A stretch of 64,000 nt of DNA from Zygnema cylindricum. Taxonomy: Eukaryota > Streptophyta > Zygnematophyceae > Zygnematales > Zygnemataceae. The position numbers and the translations under genes were made by a program. The DNA lies in assembly GCA_037447655.1 (NCBI GenBank), contig JBBHKE010002029.1, forward strand, positions 62,001 through 126,000. The letters are read 5' to 3'. This document shows positions 1 to 9,516 of this stretch, piece by piece (the first letter of the stretch is position 1; each line of letters begins with the position of its first letter). The notes beneath the pieces were generated by a model that ran no database searches, was not told the DNA's origin, and saw nothing but the letters and a program-made list of their open reading frames with translations.

Positions 1-119
1 TTAAACTGGTTCATAAAACTGATAGAGAAATGATTGCAGACATGATGACAAAAGTAGTGCCTTCCCCTAAGTTGATTTATTGCAGAGAAAACTGTGGATT
101 AAAATTGAAAAGTGACTAG
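1..119 (+). pseudogene. RNase H C-terminal tail of copia element A0
   Basis: This is the last part of a Ty1/copia Pol polyprotein, cut by the window edge. The frame starting at base 3 is open for 38 codons and ends at TAG 117-119. The peptide contains the copia end signature ADMMTK followed by VPSPKL and a Cys-rich tail (CRENCGLKLKSD). The same tail ends element A' at 17276-17400 on the other strand, so both belong to one family. RNase H removes the RNA strand during reverse transcription. One residue of the usual MTKPVPSP motif is changed to Val. The polypurine tract and 3' LTR follow directly, so this is the true 3' end of an element whose body lies left of the window. Confidence 0.9.
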
Positions 120-120
120 G

Positions 121-132
121 AATTAAGGGGAG
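121..132 (+). other. polypurine tract of A0
   Basis: The purine run AATTAAGGGGAG lies immediately before the LTR start TGTTGAAAAG. This is the expected position of the primer for plus-strand DNA synthesis. The same tract precedes every complete 3' copia LTR in the window with small changes. Confidence 0.85.
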
Positions 133-1019
133 TGTTGAAAAGAGGTAATTAATAGTTCACTTCCCTATTTTAGTTTTGTTTTAAAGAAAGAGAGTAAGGA
201 TCAAAGGCGCGCCATGGCTGCCGCCATATTTAGAAAGTGGCAGTTTTTGCAGTTAAGGGTATTTTGGCTAAAACGATGCCTAGGTCTAGATTTGAACTTG
301 TGACCTCTAGATTCTTTATATCCTAACGCCTTAACCATTAAGGCGTTACGAAACGATACACGTCACGGGTTTCATAAATATATAAACATTAACGAAACAG
401 CTAATTAACAGCAGACTAACCAAAATGAGCAATTTCTGCATGTACGCGAATCTGAACCGTGTAAAATATGTTTTGATCGGACGGCCGGCATTATAGCCGC
501 CACGCGAAGTGAGTTTTTCGGCGTCATACGGATATAGCGTCACGCGGTGCCACGTGGCGCCACATTATTTGATACCGGAGAAGATGGGAGGAGGAACCAT
601 GGCTTCCGATATGACAGGTGTCACCTTGTAGACCTTGTCGTACAATAGTTGTACAATAAGTACATCGCCCATTGTACCTTCTTGTACTTTATAGTGTTCC
701 TATTGGACTAGGGTTTAATAGTAGGTAGTCGTGAGTAGGCAGACCGAGACTTAGTAATATTTAGGTACCTCTCTCTCTAAGAGAGCTTGTAACTATAAAG
801 GTCATCTTTGACCAGCCATAACTTACTAGGTGAGCAAATTCAGTGATTCTTTTTGCGTTTCACTCAGGGGAGTCTTGTCCTCACAAGGGTGAGAGTGGTC
901 AGAATATTTGTGTGCCTGGGCGGCGCTTATTCAGCGGGAAAGTAGAAGGGGCAAATATTATCCTAGAGGCTTTACATAGGCTGCTCATTCTGTGGGTCAA
1001 TGGAGACCACAGAATTTCA
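133..1019 (+). repeat. 3' LTR of A0 (family A)
   Basis: An 887-bp LTR starting TGTTGAAAAGAGG and ending GAATTTCA; it matches both LTRs of A' (16374-17262 and 21694-22581, opposite strand). U3 holds CCATGG near 214, an antisense tRNA-like module (276-350), CACGTGGC at 551-558, a cluster of GTAC motifs (640-690), an ATTGG box near 702 and TATAAAG at 794-800. Downstream, in the probable R/U5 part, are the small hairpins ACTC-AGGG-GAGT (862-873) and CTCAC/GTGAG (880-893). ATGGAGACC near 1000 is the Gag start codon position of this family. The right flank is a truncated LTR of another family. Confidence 0.92.
276..350 (-). other. tRNA-like module in LTR A0, antisense
   Basis: Read on the minus strand the segment has a D-arm/box A-like part (TTAATGGTTAAGGCG), a CTAGA-type stem around a short loop, and a box B-like part (AAGTTCAAATCTAG). 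The related copy at 17048-17121 is closer to a tRNA, with the anticodon-loop-like string CTGTAGA (GTA, Tyr-like). The acceptor stem does not pair, so it is not called a tRNA gene. It runs opposite to the LTR. Confidence 0.6.
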
Positions 1020-1304
1020 ATATCCAACGTTAGTTCTAGACTTAATGGTTAAAGGTAACGGCTATGTAACTTGATGGACGCCAGGTACCAGGATCAATTC
1101 CTGGGTCGGTGAAGTAATCCACCCCAATCAACCTAATCCACCCCTTGTCTTCTCTAGAGAGTTTAGGTAGCCATGGCTCTAGCTCCCTTTCTAGCTTTCA
1201 GTGACTACAACAAGTGTGGGGGCTTGGTGAGGGGAGTAGGAGGCAGACAGCCTCGGCTCTTTTTCTATCCTAATACAGACCTAGAAAATACTCAAATATC
1301 AACA
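1020..1304 (-). repeat. truncated LTR of family K with tRNA-like module
   Basis: On the minus strand this begins TGTTGATATTTGAG, then TTTTCTAGGTCTGTATTAGG and AGCCATGGCT, the layout of the start of the other LTRs here. Only about 285 bp remain; the inner end abuts LTR A0 at 1019/1020, so A0 probably inserted into it. The plus strand at 1029-1115 reads as a tRNA-like module: box A-like TTAATGGTTAAAGG and box B-like CAGGATCAATTCCTG, with the T-arm as a clean 5-bp stem. The module is again antisense to the LTR. No internal region of this family is seen. Confidence 0.75.
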
Positions 1305-1403
1305 ACTTTATTATGTTGGTGTTTATGATATAATGTAGTGGCATAAGAGGCTTAGGCATGTCAATATAGATAAGTTAAGAGAGATGAAAAAGATGGGAGT
1401 AGT
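1305..1403 (+). pseudogene. B0 Pol fragment (pre-integrase zinc region)
   Basis: About 33 codons encode the start of the copia integrase module: a Tyr-Val-Gly-Val-Tyr stretch, then WHKRL and KLREMKKMGVV, closely matching B1 at 4000-4100 and B2 at 42400-42490. The His pair of the HHCC zinc-binding domain lies here. A stop (TAG) replaces a codon just before the WHKRL motif. The sequence breaks at 1403 and resumes at 7906 with the partner Cys motif (SDCSGCAEGK), so B1 lies inside an older element, B0, with about 30 bp lost at the junction. Confidence 0.8.
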
Positions 1404-1528
1404 TGGTCAGAGTTTTTGTCTGCCAGGGTGGCAGTTATATTTGCTTAAACACAAAGGGGTCAGGATTATCCTAGAGGCTTCTTGGAAGCTGTCCACTCTG
1501 AGGACTTATGGAGGTCTCAGAGTTTCAT
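1404..1528 (+). repeat. isolated B-type LTR tail
   Basis: A 125-bp copy of the last part of a B-type LTR, containing CTGCCAGGGTGGCAG and ending GTCTCAGAGTTTCA. It is followed head-to-tail by a B LTR that lacks its first 70 bp or so. The pair therefore looks like a shortened LTR-LTR junction. Confidence 0.75.
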
Positions 1529-2499
1529 AACTTGTCCAAACTCTCAAACTTGACGCAGTCATTGAGAAATTGGAGAGGGAGCTAGAGCCATGGCTACCTA
1601 GGCTATCCAGAGGTTTACGGGAAATATATATTAGTTAGGGGTTTATTTACTAAAAAGTATGTGCCGGCCACAGGATTTGATCCTATTACCTACCGGACGA
1701 CAAACAGCCGATAACCGGTAGCCTTAGCCGTTAAGTCTTTAACTAGTGTTACGTACTATATGGTTTGATATTTAATTAAATATTATCAGGTAGGATAATT
1801 CATATAATTGTAACTATTTACGAAGACATAGATCCATTAATGTAAAAGTACGGATTATGGTACGGATAAGAAACCAATACCGCGCATTAATTTCTTTAAT
1901 GAAACGAATACCGCGCACGTATTTATTTCGGCTACGATTAAATGTGAATTTAATCGGACGGCCGAAATTAACGCCGAGATCGCGAAAGAGGATTTCGGCG
2001 GTTTGTGGTCATCACCACATCGGATGACACGTGGCGGAATTAAATTGGATCGCGGCATCTCCGAGGATTACGGGAGCGAATCCGAACATACCACGTGTCG
2101 ACATTTAGGCCATGTCGTTCAGTGTCCGTACAGAAAGTACACCCGCAGCTGTACTTTTGTGTACGGAACTGTAATCTGATTGGCTCCGCACATCAGTTGA
2201 TAGAGTCTGTGAGAGAGATAGGACTTAGAAAAATTAGGAGATAGGACACTCTCTCCCAGATAGCTTCTGTACAAAAGGTCAACTTTGACCCTCCATAACT
2301 TACTGCCCAGTGGAGCAAATTCAGAGATTCTTTTTGCTATTGACTCAGGGGAGTCTTCCCTTCACAGGAGTGAAGTTGGTCAGAGTTATTGTTTACCAGG
2401 TTGGCAGTTGTTTTTGTTGAAACACAAAGGGGTCAAGTTATCTTAGAGGCTTCTTGGAAGCTGTCCACTCTGAGGAATTATGGAGGTCTCAGAGTTTCG
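1529..2499 (+). repeat. 5' LTR of B1 (5'-truncated)
   Basis: It matches the 3' LTR at 6850-7905 from about base 70 onward. It holds AGCCATGGCT near 1587, an antisense tRNA-like module (1663-1752, box B-like GGATCAAATCC on the minus strand), ACACGTGGC near 2028, a GTAC-rich stretch (2125-2165), GATTGG near 2178, and the hairpins GACTC-AGGG-GAGTC and CTTCAC/GTGAAG near 2343-2372. It ends AGAGTTTCG where CA is expected. The Gag start ATGGAGGTC lies about 20 bp before the end. Confidence 0.85.
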
Positions 2500-2519
2500 G
2501 GTTAAAGGCACACCCTCTA

Positions 2520-3600
2520 GGGTACTAATCTTTAATGGAACTGGCTTCATATACTAGGAAAGTATAATGATAAGAGCTCTATGCGAAAAAAGGTTTTGGG
2601 GGATATTGAGTGGACGCTTGGGGCGTCCATCAAGTCTTGGAATTCCTCCAGGGTTTGAAAGAAGCAAATTCACCAGGAAAGAGGAACCACCTTCAACGGA
2701 GGAAACAAAGGAAGGAGAGGTGGTGGACAAAGAAAAAGAGAAGGAGGCGACCACACGAATAGCGATTGGTTAGGCATTCATGTCACCTATTCCAAGGAAC
2801 GAGGAGAATGATACTGAAACTAGAGACTTCAACAATATGGCGGCAAAGCACTTCATCCTACGCCATCTCACTCAAGGACTTGCATGTCTTCATTTGCAGG
2901 TAGAAAGGGCATCAGATATTTGGATGGCTCTCATAGAGATGTACTGAAGTGGTACGATTCAGCAACAACAGTTGGCTGATCAGAAAGTTAAGGAGTATGT
3001 ATACAAAGGGGGGAAGATGTTGGATTTTTGCAATGATTTTGCTACACTCTTCATGGAGCTAAAGAGTGCGGGAAAAGTTTTTAGTGAAAAAAAAAAGGTT
3101 AACTGTTTACTGATGAAGTTACCCGATGAGTTCGAGAACATAGTCAACCGTGTGCAGAACTTGCCGGACTCAAGGTGGATATGGAACTCAGTGGTAGGGA
3201 TGATTCTCGTTCGGGAGAATACGATTGAGATCCGAAGGGGAGAAAAGAGTGGCCAAGCCTTGGCAAATGCAACCGATTGGATGAACAAGGATTCTCGGAA
3301 ATCGGTCGAAAACTATGGGGGTAGGGAGCAGAAAATTCAGACCGACAAGTCCGCACCAAGAGCTCCCAAAGGTTTATGTCATTTTGTAACAAACCTGGGC
3401 ACTATATGGCAGAGTGCACTAAGCTAACCAAGCTTAGGTCAAAGCAGGGGCACATTGGTGGTACCCCGAGAGGAAAAAAAAAGGCCCTTGTGACACACGT
3501 ACATGAAGCGAAATCCAAGGACAAAGACGATGAGCTTCTTTTAGATGAGGAAATGGAGGCGAAAAATGAGGTCGAAATTCCACGAAGGTAGAAATGTGCT
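2520..3600 (+). pseudogene. gag of B1 (broken)
   Basis: Copia Gag, the RNA-binding coat protein of virus-like particles. Recognisable parts are the N-terminal EKRFWGI motif (near 2590), a central helical region with YVYKGGKMLDFCND (from 2996) and MKLPDEFENIV (from 3115), and one zinc knuckle, CNKPGHYMAEC (3385 onward). One base is missing in the knuckle compared with B2 (five T instead of six), so the first Cys pair is read in another frame. There are also stops near 2770 and 2945. The region ends with an acidic stretch and IPRR before the protease. It cannot make a full protein. Confidence 0.85.
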
Positions 3601-5192
3601 TACAGTGCATTGAAAGGTGAAGCAGGCTGGATTAAAAATTCAGGTGCCTCCATGCACATGTGTAAGGATAGGCACCTGTTCACTAAGATAAGAAATATTC
3701 CCACCGTAGAGATAGAGTACGGGGATGGGAGTATATTCACCACTACTCTAGTAGTATCGGTAGATCTGAAAGTGTTAGTAGAAGGAAAGACATCCATAGT
3801 AACATTCTCCGATGTATTGTTTATTCCGAAGCTAAACAAAAACCTCATCTCTATATCTATATTAGATGATAAGGTTTTTTTTATTAGCACTAGGGAAGGA
3901 GTCTTTACTGCTAGTTTTGAGGAGGATGTCTATTTCATTGCTGAGAAAGTAAGCCATGGGATGTTTAGACTGATTTTAAGTAATGAAACGAAGAAACTTT
4001 ATTATGCTGGTGTTCATGATATTATGATGTGGCATAAGAGGCTTGGGCATGTGAATCTAGACAAGTTAAGAGAGATGAAAAAGATGGGAGTGGTGGAAGG
4101 GATTAAGTTCAGTGAGAGTGATAATATAAGTGATTGTAGTGGATGTGCTCAAGGTAAAACACACAGATTACCCTTTCCTAAAACAGCCACCTATAAGGGA
4201 GAAAAAAATTCTAGATCTAGTACACACAGATATTTGGGGACCGGCTAAAGTGCCCTCACCCGGGGGGAAGAGATTTATGATAACTATCACTGATAATTGG
4301 TCTCGGTATTCCCGAGTGTATATTTTGAAAATCAAGTCCGAAGCTCAAGATTGTTTTAGACAATATAAAGCATGGAGCGAAAAACTCCAAGAAACTTCAA
4401 TCAAGAGAATAAGGAGTGACAATGGTGGAGAGTATACTTCTAACTTGTTTGAGGATTTTCTGAGAGAAGATGGGGTCCAACACCAAAAGACAGTTTCTTA
4501 AAAACTCGGAACAAAATAGGGTAGCTGAAAGGTTAAATAGAACACTAAGTGATAGTGCTAGAAGTATGTTGTCAAATAAGAAGATAGGAAAATGGTTTTT
4601 GGCAGAAGCAATGAACTGTGCTAATAACCTCAAAAATAGAGTTATTACTTTAGCTATAAAAGATTAAACACCTTATGAGAGATAGACAGGCCGAAAACCA
4701 GACATATCTCACTTAAAGGTTTTCGGCAGTCAAGTTTTCAGTCTTGATAGAGATCGGTCCAATTAGAAGCTAGATCCTAAAGGAAAACCGGGATACTTAT
4801 TAGGATATGAGGAGGATGTTAAAGGATATAGAGCTTATGATCTAAAAAGGGAAGATATTATCTTAGTAAAGCATCTAGTAGTTATGGATGAAGGAAAGTT
4901 TGTGAATCCCTTCAAATATACAAAGTCAGTAAAAATCAGATTTGAGTCTGAAAATTCCGATGAGTTTGAGCTTCCTAACTATCCAAGTTTTAGAGAAGAT
5001 GTTATTCTTGCAAGTACAAATCAGACCGAAAAGGACTCAACTATGGAAACTTCAGTGACAACTCTACCCGAAGCGGAAGACGTGGTGGAAATTGAATGGA
5101 ATCAAGGGATAGGGGAGAAGTCGAGTTTGTTCGAAAGAATCCACGAGAACCATATATTCCCGGCCTCAGATTTTGAGGGAAAGGAGAAGTAG
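3601..5192 (+). pseudogene. protease-integrase region of B1 (broken)
   Basis: The aspartic protease active site, normally Asp-Ser-Gly-Ala-Ser, reads NSGAS here (near 3640), losing the catalytic Asp. The integrase follows: HKRLGH (4033) and CSGCAQGK (4138) form the HHCC zinc domain, and HTDIWGP (near 4225), SDNGGEYTS and NRVAERLNR mark the DDE core. A one-base insertion near 4205 and a stop at 4499 split the frame, and further stops occur near 4665 and 4685. The tail to 5192 holds the FGSQVFSLD and PFKYTKSVKIRFESE blocks typical of the region between integrase and RT. Protease and integrase are both inactive as read. Confidence 0.85.
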
Positions 5193-5264
5193 CAAAAGAC
5201 AGTAAGAAAAATAGGTTAATAACAAGGTAACTAAACTATCTCATCAAGATGAACCACAAACTTA

Positions 5265-6836
5265 TGGAGAGGCGATAACTTGTCCAAAAAGAAACTGGTG
5301 GAAGACAGCCATCAATAAGGAGATGGCCTCAATTATGGCAGCCGATACTTAACAGCTGGTGGATTGTCCACCTAACCGAAAACCAATCGGTTGTAAGTGG
5401 GTTTTCAAATTAAAATTGAACCCAGATAACACAATCGAGCGCTACTAGGCCCGATTAGTGGCAAAGGGATTTACACAAAACGAGGGAATTGACTACGAGG
5501 AAACCTTTGCTCGGTGGTCGAATTTCCCTCCGTCCGCACACTTCTCAGCCTGGCAGCAGCGGAATACATGATAGTGCACCTGATGGACATCAAGATAGCC
5601 TTTTTGCATGGAGAATTGGAAGAGGAGATCTTCATGCGACAACCCGAAGGGTTTGTGGAGGAAGGAGAGGAGAGTAAGGTATGTCGGCTGATTAAATCTC
5701 TTTAAAGTTTGAAACAGGCGCCTCGACAGTGGAATAAGAAGCTTGATGAGTTTCTTACCGGTCTGGGATATATCCGGATCAGCTCAGATCACTCAATCTA
5801 TGTTTTCGAAGATGAGGAAGGTTTTGTATTTATTGCAATTTATGTTGATAATTTGCTTGTTTTAAGTAAATCAATGGAAAAAATTAATAAACTGAAAACC
5901 AATCTTAAGGGGAGATTTGAAATGAAGGATATGGGGGAAGCAAAATATATTTTGGGAATTCAAGTAGAGAGAGACCGAAAAAGAAAAATTATAAGATTGA
6001 CTCAAAATGAAGCTATAGGGAACATGCTTGAAAAATTTTAAATGGACAAAGCTAAAAGTTGTACAACTCCTATAGAATTGAAGAAGGGAAGTAAGGGGAG
6101 TGAGGAAGAAGGAGTCTTAGTCTTAAACGAGGAATTATCTCCTGAAGAACAGAATTTCATGCCGACTATTCCTTACAGACAAGTAGTGGGAAGTCTAATC
6201 TATTTTATAAATTGTACCCGGCCGGATTTAGCTGCAGCTGTAGGAGTGCTGAGTAGAAGTCTAAATACTCTGACTAACACGGATTGGGAGGCAGCTAAGA
6301 GAGTCCTTAGATATTTGATAGGAACTATGGATCTATGGTTGCATTTGGGTGGGGAGAACACTGACATCACTACTTGGAGTGATGCCAGTTATGGTGATGC
6401 TCCGATGAAGAGATGCACTTCTGGATATGTATTATATGTGGGTGATGGGGCTTGCTGTTGGAATAGCAAACAGCAAAAGGTTATTGCTCAGTCCACCATG
6501 GAGGCTGAGTATATGGCCTCTTGCTCTGCTGTAAAAGAATTGATGTGGGTCAAGTCTTTGCTTGGTGAGCTTGGTCACCTTAAGAGTGGTGTGCAGAAAA
6601 CATATTGTGATAATCAGGCAGCAATCGTTATTTCTGCCAATCCTAAATATCATTTTAAAGCCAAACACATGGACATCAGACTCAGCTTTGTTAGAGAAAA
6701 AGTAGAAAACAAAATAATCAGTTTAGAGTACCGACCAGATAGTGAGATGGTAGCAGATATGATGACCAAACCTGTGCCTTCCCCTAAGCTAATTTTCTGG
6801 AGGGAGAAGTGTTGTTTGAAATTACAGATTGACTAG
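5265..6836 (+). pseudogene. reverse transcriptase-RNase H of B1 (broken)
   Basis: RT begins with the [13 protein letters not shown] block (near 5397) and the GIDYEETFA block. The catalytic box YVDDLL reads YVDNLL (near 5845), so one catalytic Asp is lost. Stops at 5703 and 6039 interrupt the frame. From 6042 to 6836 a single frame of 264 codons covers the RT end and the whole RNase H: SLIYFINCTRPDL, DASYGDAP, MEAEYMASCS, DNQAAI and the ADMMTKPVPSPKL tail. This is one of the longest open Pol stretches among the older elements. The polypurine tract and 3' LTR follow. Confidence 0.88.
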
Positions 6837-6849
6837 AAAATAAGGGGAG

Positions 6850-7905
6850 TGTAGAAATTAATGGTCATTTTTTTAACCATTTTGTGGGTCTAAATAGAAA
6901 TATAGAAAGAAGCCGAGGCAGTCTACCTCTAACTTCTCTCTCCAACTCCCAAACTTGTCGCAGTCATTAAGAAATTGGAGAGGAAGCTAGAGCCATGGCT
7001 ACCTAGGCTATCTTGAGGTTTACGGGAAATATATATTAGTTAGGGGTTTATTTACTAAAAGGTATGTGCCGGCCACAGGATTTGATCCTGTTACCTACCG
7101 GATGGTAGATAGCCGGTAGCCGGTAGCCTTAGCTATTAAGTCTTTAACTAGTGTTACGTACTATATGGTCTGATATTTAATTAAACATTATCAAGTAAGA
7201 CAATTCATTTAACTGTAACTGTTAACGGGAGACATAGATCCATTAATGTAAAAGTACAGATTACGGTACGGATAAGAAACCAATACCGCACATTTATTTC
7301 TTTAATGAAACAAATACCGCGCATGTATTTATTACGGCTACGATTAAATGTGAATTTAATCGGACGGCCGGAATTAACGCCGAGATCGCGGAAGAGGATT
7401 TCGGCTGTTTGTGGTCATTGCCACATCGGATGACACGTGGCGGAATTACATTGGATCGCGGCATCTCCGAGGATTACGTGAGCAAATGCGGACATACCAT
7501 TTGTCGACATTTAGGCCATGTCGTACACTGTCCGTACAGAAAGTATACCGGTAGGTGTACTTTTGTGTACGGAACTGTAATTTGATTGGCTCCATACATA
7601 TGTAGATAGAGTCTGTGAGAGAGATAGGACTTAGAAAAATTTGGAGAAAGGACCCTCTCTCCCAAAGAGCATTTGTACAAAAGGTCAACTTTCACCCTCC
7701 ATAACTTTCTGCTCAGGGAAGCAAATTGAGAGATTCTTTTTGCTATCGACTCAAGCGAGTCTTGATTCACAGGGGTTAAGTTGGTCAGAGTTATTGTTTG
7801 CCTGGGTGGCAGTTTTTTTTGCTGAAACACAAAGGGGTCAGGGTTATCCTAGAGGCTTCTTGGAAGCTATCCTTTTTGAGGACTTATGGAGGTCTCGGAG
7901 TTTGA
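6850..7905 (+). repeat. 3' LTR of B1
   Basis: About 1056 bp, starting TGTAGAAATTAATGG and ending near GAGTTTGA, where CA has mutated to GA. It has the antisense tRNA-like module at 7067-7154, ACACGTGGC near 7433, GTAC motifs 7520-7570, GATTGG near 7583 and the stem-loop row after 7700. It is followed directly by older B0 coding sequence. Confidence 0.88.
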
Positions 7906-8507
7906 AGAATCTAAGTGATTGTAGTGGATGTGCTGAAGGTAAAACACACATGTTACCCTTCCCAAAAACTACCACCTATAAGCGAGAAAAGATTCTAGAT
8001 TTAGTACACACAGATATATCTGGGGGCAAGCAAGAGTGCCATCACCTAGGGGGAAGAGATTTATGATGAATAAAACAGATGATTGGTCTCGCTGTTCCAA
8101 GGTGTATTTTTTTAAAAAATAAGTTAGAGGCTCAGGAATATTTTAAACAATATAAAGCATGGAGTGAAAAACTCTATGAAACCTCAATCAAGGGAGTAAG
8201 GAATGACAATGGTGGAGAGTATACCTCTAACCAGTTTGAGGATTTTTTTGAGAGAAGATGGAGTGCAACACCAAAAGACAATTCCTGAAAATCCTGAGAA
8301 AAATGGTGTAGCTGAAAGATTAAATATAACATTCAGTGATAGTATTAGGAGTTTGCTCTCAAAAAAAAAGATAGGAAAAATGTTTTGAGCCGAAGCAATG
8401 AAATGTGCAAATTATCCGGAAAATAGAGTTCTTACTTCATCAGTATAACGCCAAACACCCTATGAGAGATGGACAGGCCTAAAACCAAATATTTCACACA
8501 TAAAGGT
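7906..8507 (+). pseudogene. B0 integrase fragment
   Basis: Continuation of the Pol fragment at 1305-1403. It encodes SDCSGCAEGKTHMLPFPK (zinc-domain Cys pair), LVHTDI, NDNGGEYTSNQFED and the GVAERLN motif of the integrase core, then the LSKKKIGK and CANY blocks. Several frame changes and a stop near 8388 break it. It stops abruptly at 8507, after the block that precedes FGSQV in other copies, where a different sequence (the 3' end of GD) begins. The rest of B0 is absent. Confidence 0.82.
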
Positions 8508-9110
8508 TTAACCTAAAATCTACATGTCTATCCCAAAAGTTACGTGGCTTTCCACAATGTACCCCCCACTAGGAAAGGTTGAAACGGGTCGCATGTAATA
8601 CAATAGAAATATTTGAAGCAAAATTACTCCGTCGTCTAACTCTTGTTATGCGCGAAATAAAGTGCGTTCTGCTCAATTTGGTAAATAAAATGATTTTATC
8701 TAGCGAGGTGCACTCACTCCTATGTACTTTGAGGACCATACCGGTTCAAAATGGCTCGGAAATCCTTGGGAATATAAAGGTGTGTCGGAAACGCACATGG
8801 GCCTAATTGTTGTCGAGCGTGCCTGGGAAACATAGGGGAAGGGCCCACCGGCAAAAATATAGTGCATTAGGGTCTTAGAAACCGAGAGGTTTAGGCGAGA
8901 TGCCCGAGAAGGTGTGCATAGAAAACTTGCAATCCACCCGAAATGCTGACGCGATTCCGGATGCGTGACAATGCCTGTCAGTGTCCCTCTCTTCCTTGGG
9001 GATATGCATGGGTAATAATGAGGGAGCGAGTGAAAAGAGGAAAAAATACCATGTACCCCCCCAAATTCCCCCACCCTCTTAGTCCCGCGTAACTAAGAGG
9101 TTAAGAAAAA
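8508..9110 (-). other. 3' end of GD, probably untranslated region and LTR part
   Basis: About 600 bp with no convincing coding sequence, joining the PHD-like segment to the break with B0 at 8507. Two G-runs on the minus strand, each followed by TACAT (near 9045-9058 and 8560-8572), resemble polypurine tracts next to an LTR start. No repeat of this stretch occurs elsewhere in the window, so the LTR cannot be delimited. A 124-codon frame (9074-8700) resembles nothing I recognise and is treated as chance. Confidence 0.45.
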
Positions 9111-9338
9111 TTAGCCGCCAAATTCGCAGTCCCCATAGAACCACATATTTGCAGTTTGAGAGCGGGACTCCCAAGTTAGAGGCAGGCAAAAGTCATGCCA
9201 CCCTTGATGAGAGCGATCACACACCAACAAGAATCCGGGCAAAGAAAACACATTGCAAGCAGAGGAACACGGGTGTGGATCTACAAAGTAAGTGAGGTGG
9301 AAAATGGGTTTTTTTCCTCTAGCCCTCGTAGATGGCAA
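9111..9338 (-). pseudogene. GD PHD-like finger
   Basis: The minus-strand frame encodes a Cys-rich segment with the spacing of a plant homeodomain finger: C-SSA-C, then LLVCDRS, QGWHDFCLP and, at the end, MWFYGDCEF. The CD-x-x-H-x-GWH-x-x-C core and the final W-x-x-x-x-C are characteristic. PHD fingers read histone H3 tails. The Cys after CDR is Ser here and the first pair is spaced unusually, so this copy is probably not functional. It lies directly downstream of the integrase C-terminal domain, where chromoviruses carry a chromodomain, which suggests a role in choosing the insertion site. It could also be another zinc-binding fold, but the GWH signature argues for PHD. Confidence 0.68.
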
Positions 9339-9516
9339 AGAGCCACATTGATCTAATTCTCTTTAATTTTGCGGCCATCTTTCCCTTCCAAGGTCAAAAC
9401 CCCTTTGTTAGAGACCTCCGCTACTTTAAAAATCCCTTGTCCGGCTGAAATGTCCAAAGTGTCCTTCTTTTATTACATGCGATACACCAAATCCCCGGGC
9501 ATGAATCACCGTTGCT
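9339..9516 (-). pseudogene. GD integrase C-terminal domain
   Basis: Minus-strand reading gives FMPGDLVY, KKDTLDIS, GIFKVAEVSNKGVLTLEGKDGR and a final CHL. This is the small beta-barrel DNA-binding domain (GPF/Y-like region) that ends Ty3/gypsy integrases. Two adjacent stops interrupt it near 9475. The preceding residues are at 15866-15905, on the far side of element C; the TSD TTGCT (9512-9516 and 15866-15870) fixes the join. Confidence 0.7.

Larger units (their letters stand above)
1529..7905 (+). mobile_element. B1, degenerate Ty1/copia element
   Basis: A full-length-like B-family element with a 5' LTR lacking its first bases (1529-2499), internal region 2500-6849 and 3' LTR 6850-7905. The order gag, protease, integrase, RT, RNase H is copia-type. 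The primer site at 2500-2514 has decayed (GGTTAAAGGCACACC against GGTTATGGGCCCACC). The coding region has many stops and frameshifts, so it is not autonomous. No clean target duplication is seen because the left end is rearranged. Confidence 0.88.

Noticed and set aside
8700-9074. 124-codon minus-strand frame as a gene
   Set aside because: No recognisable motif, located downstream of the GD PHD-like segment in what looks like untranslated or LTR sequence; chance frame more likely.
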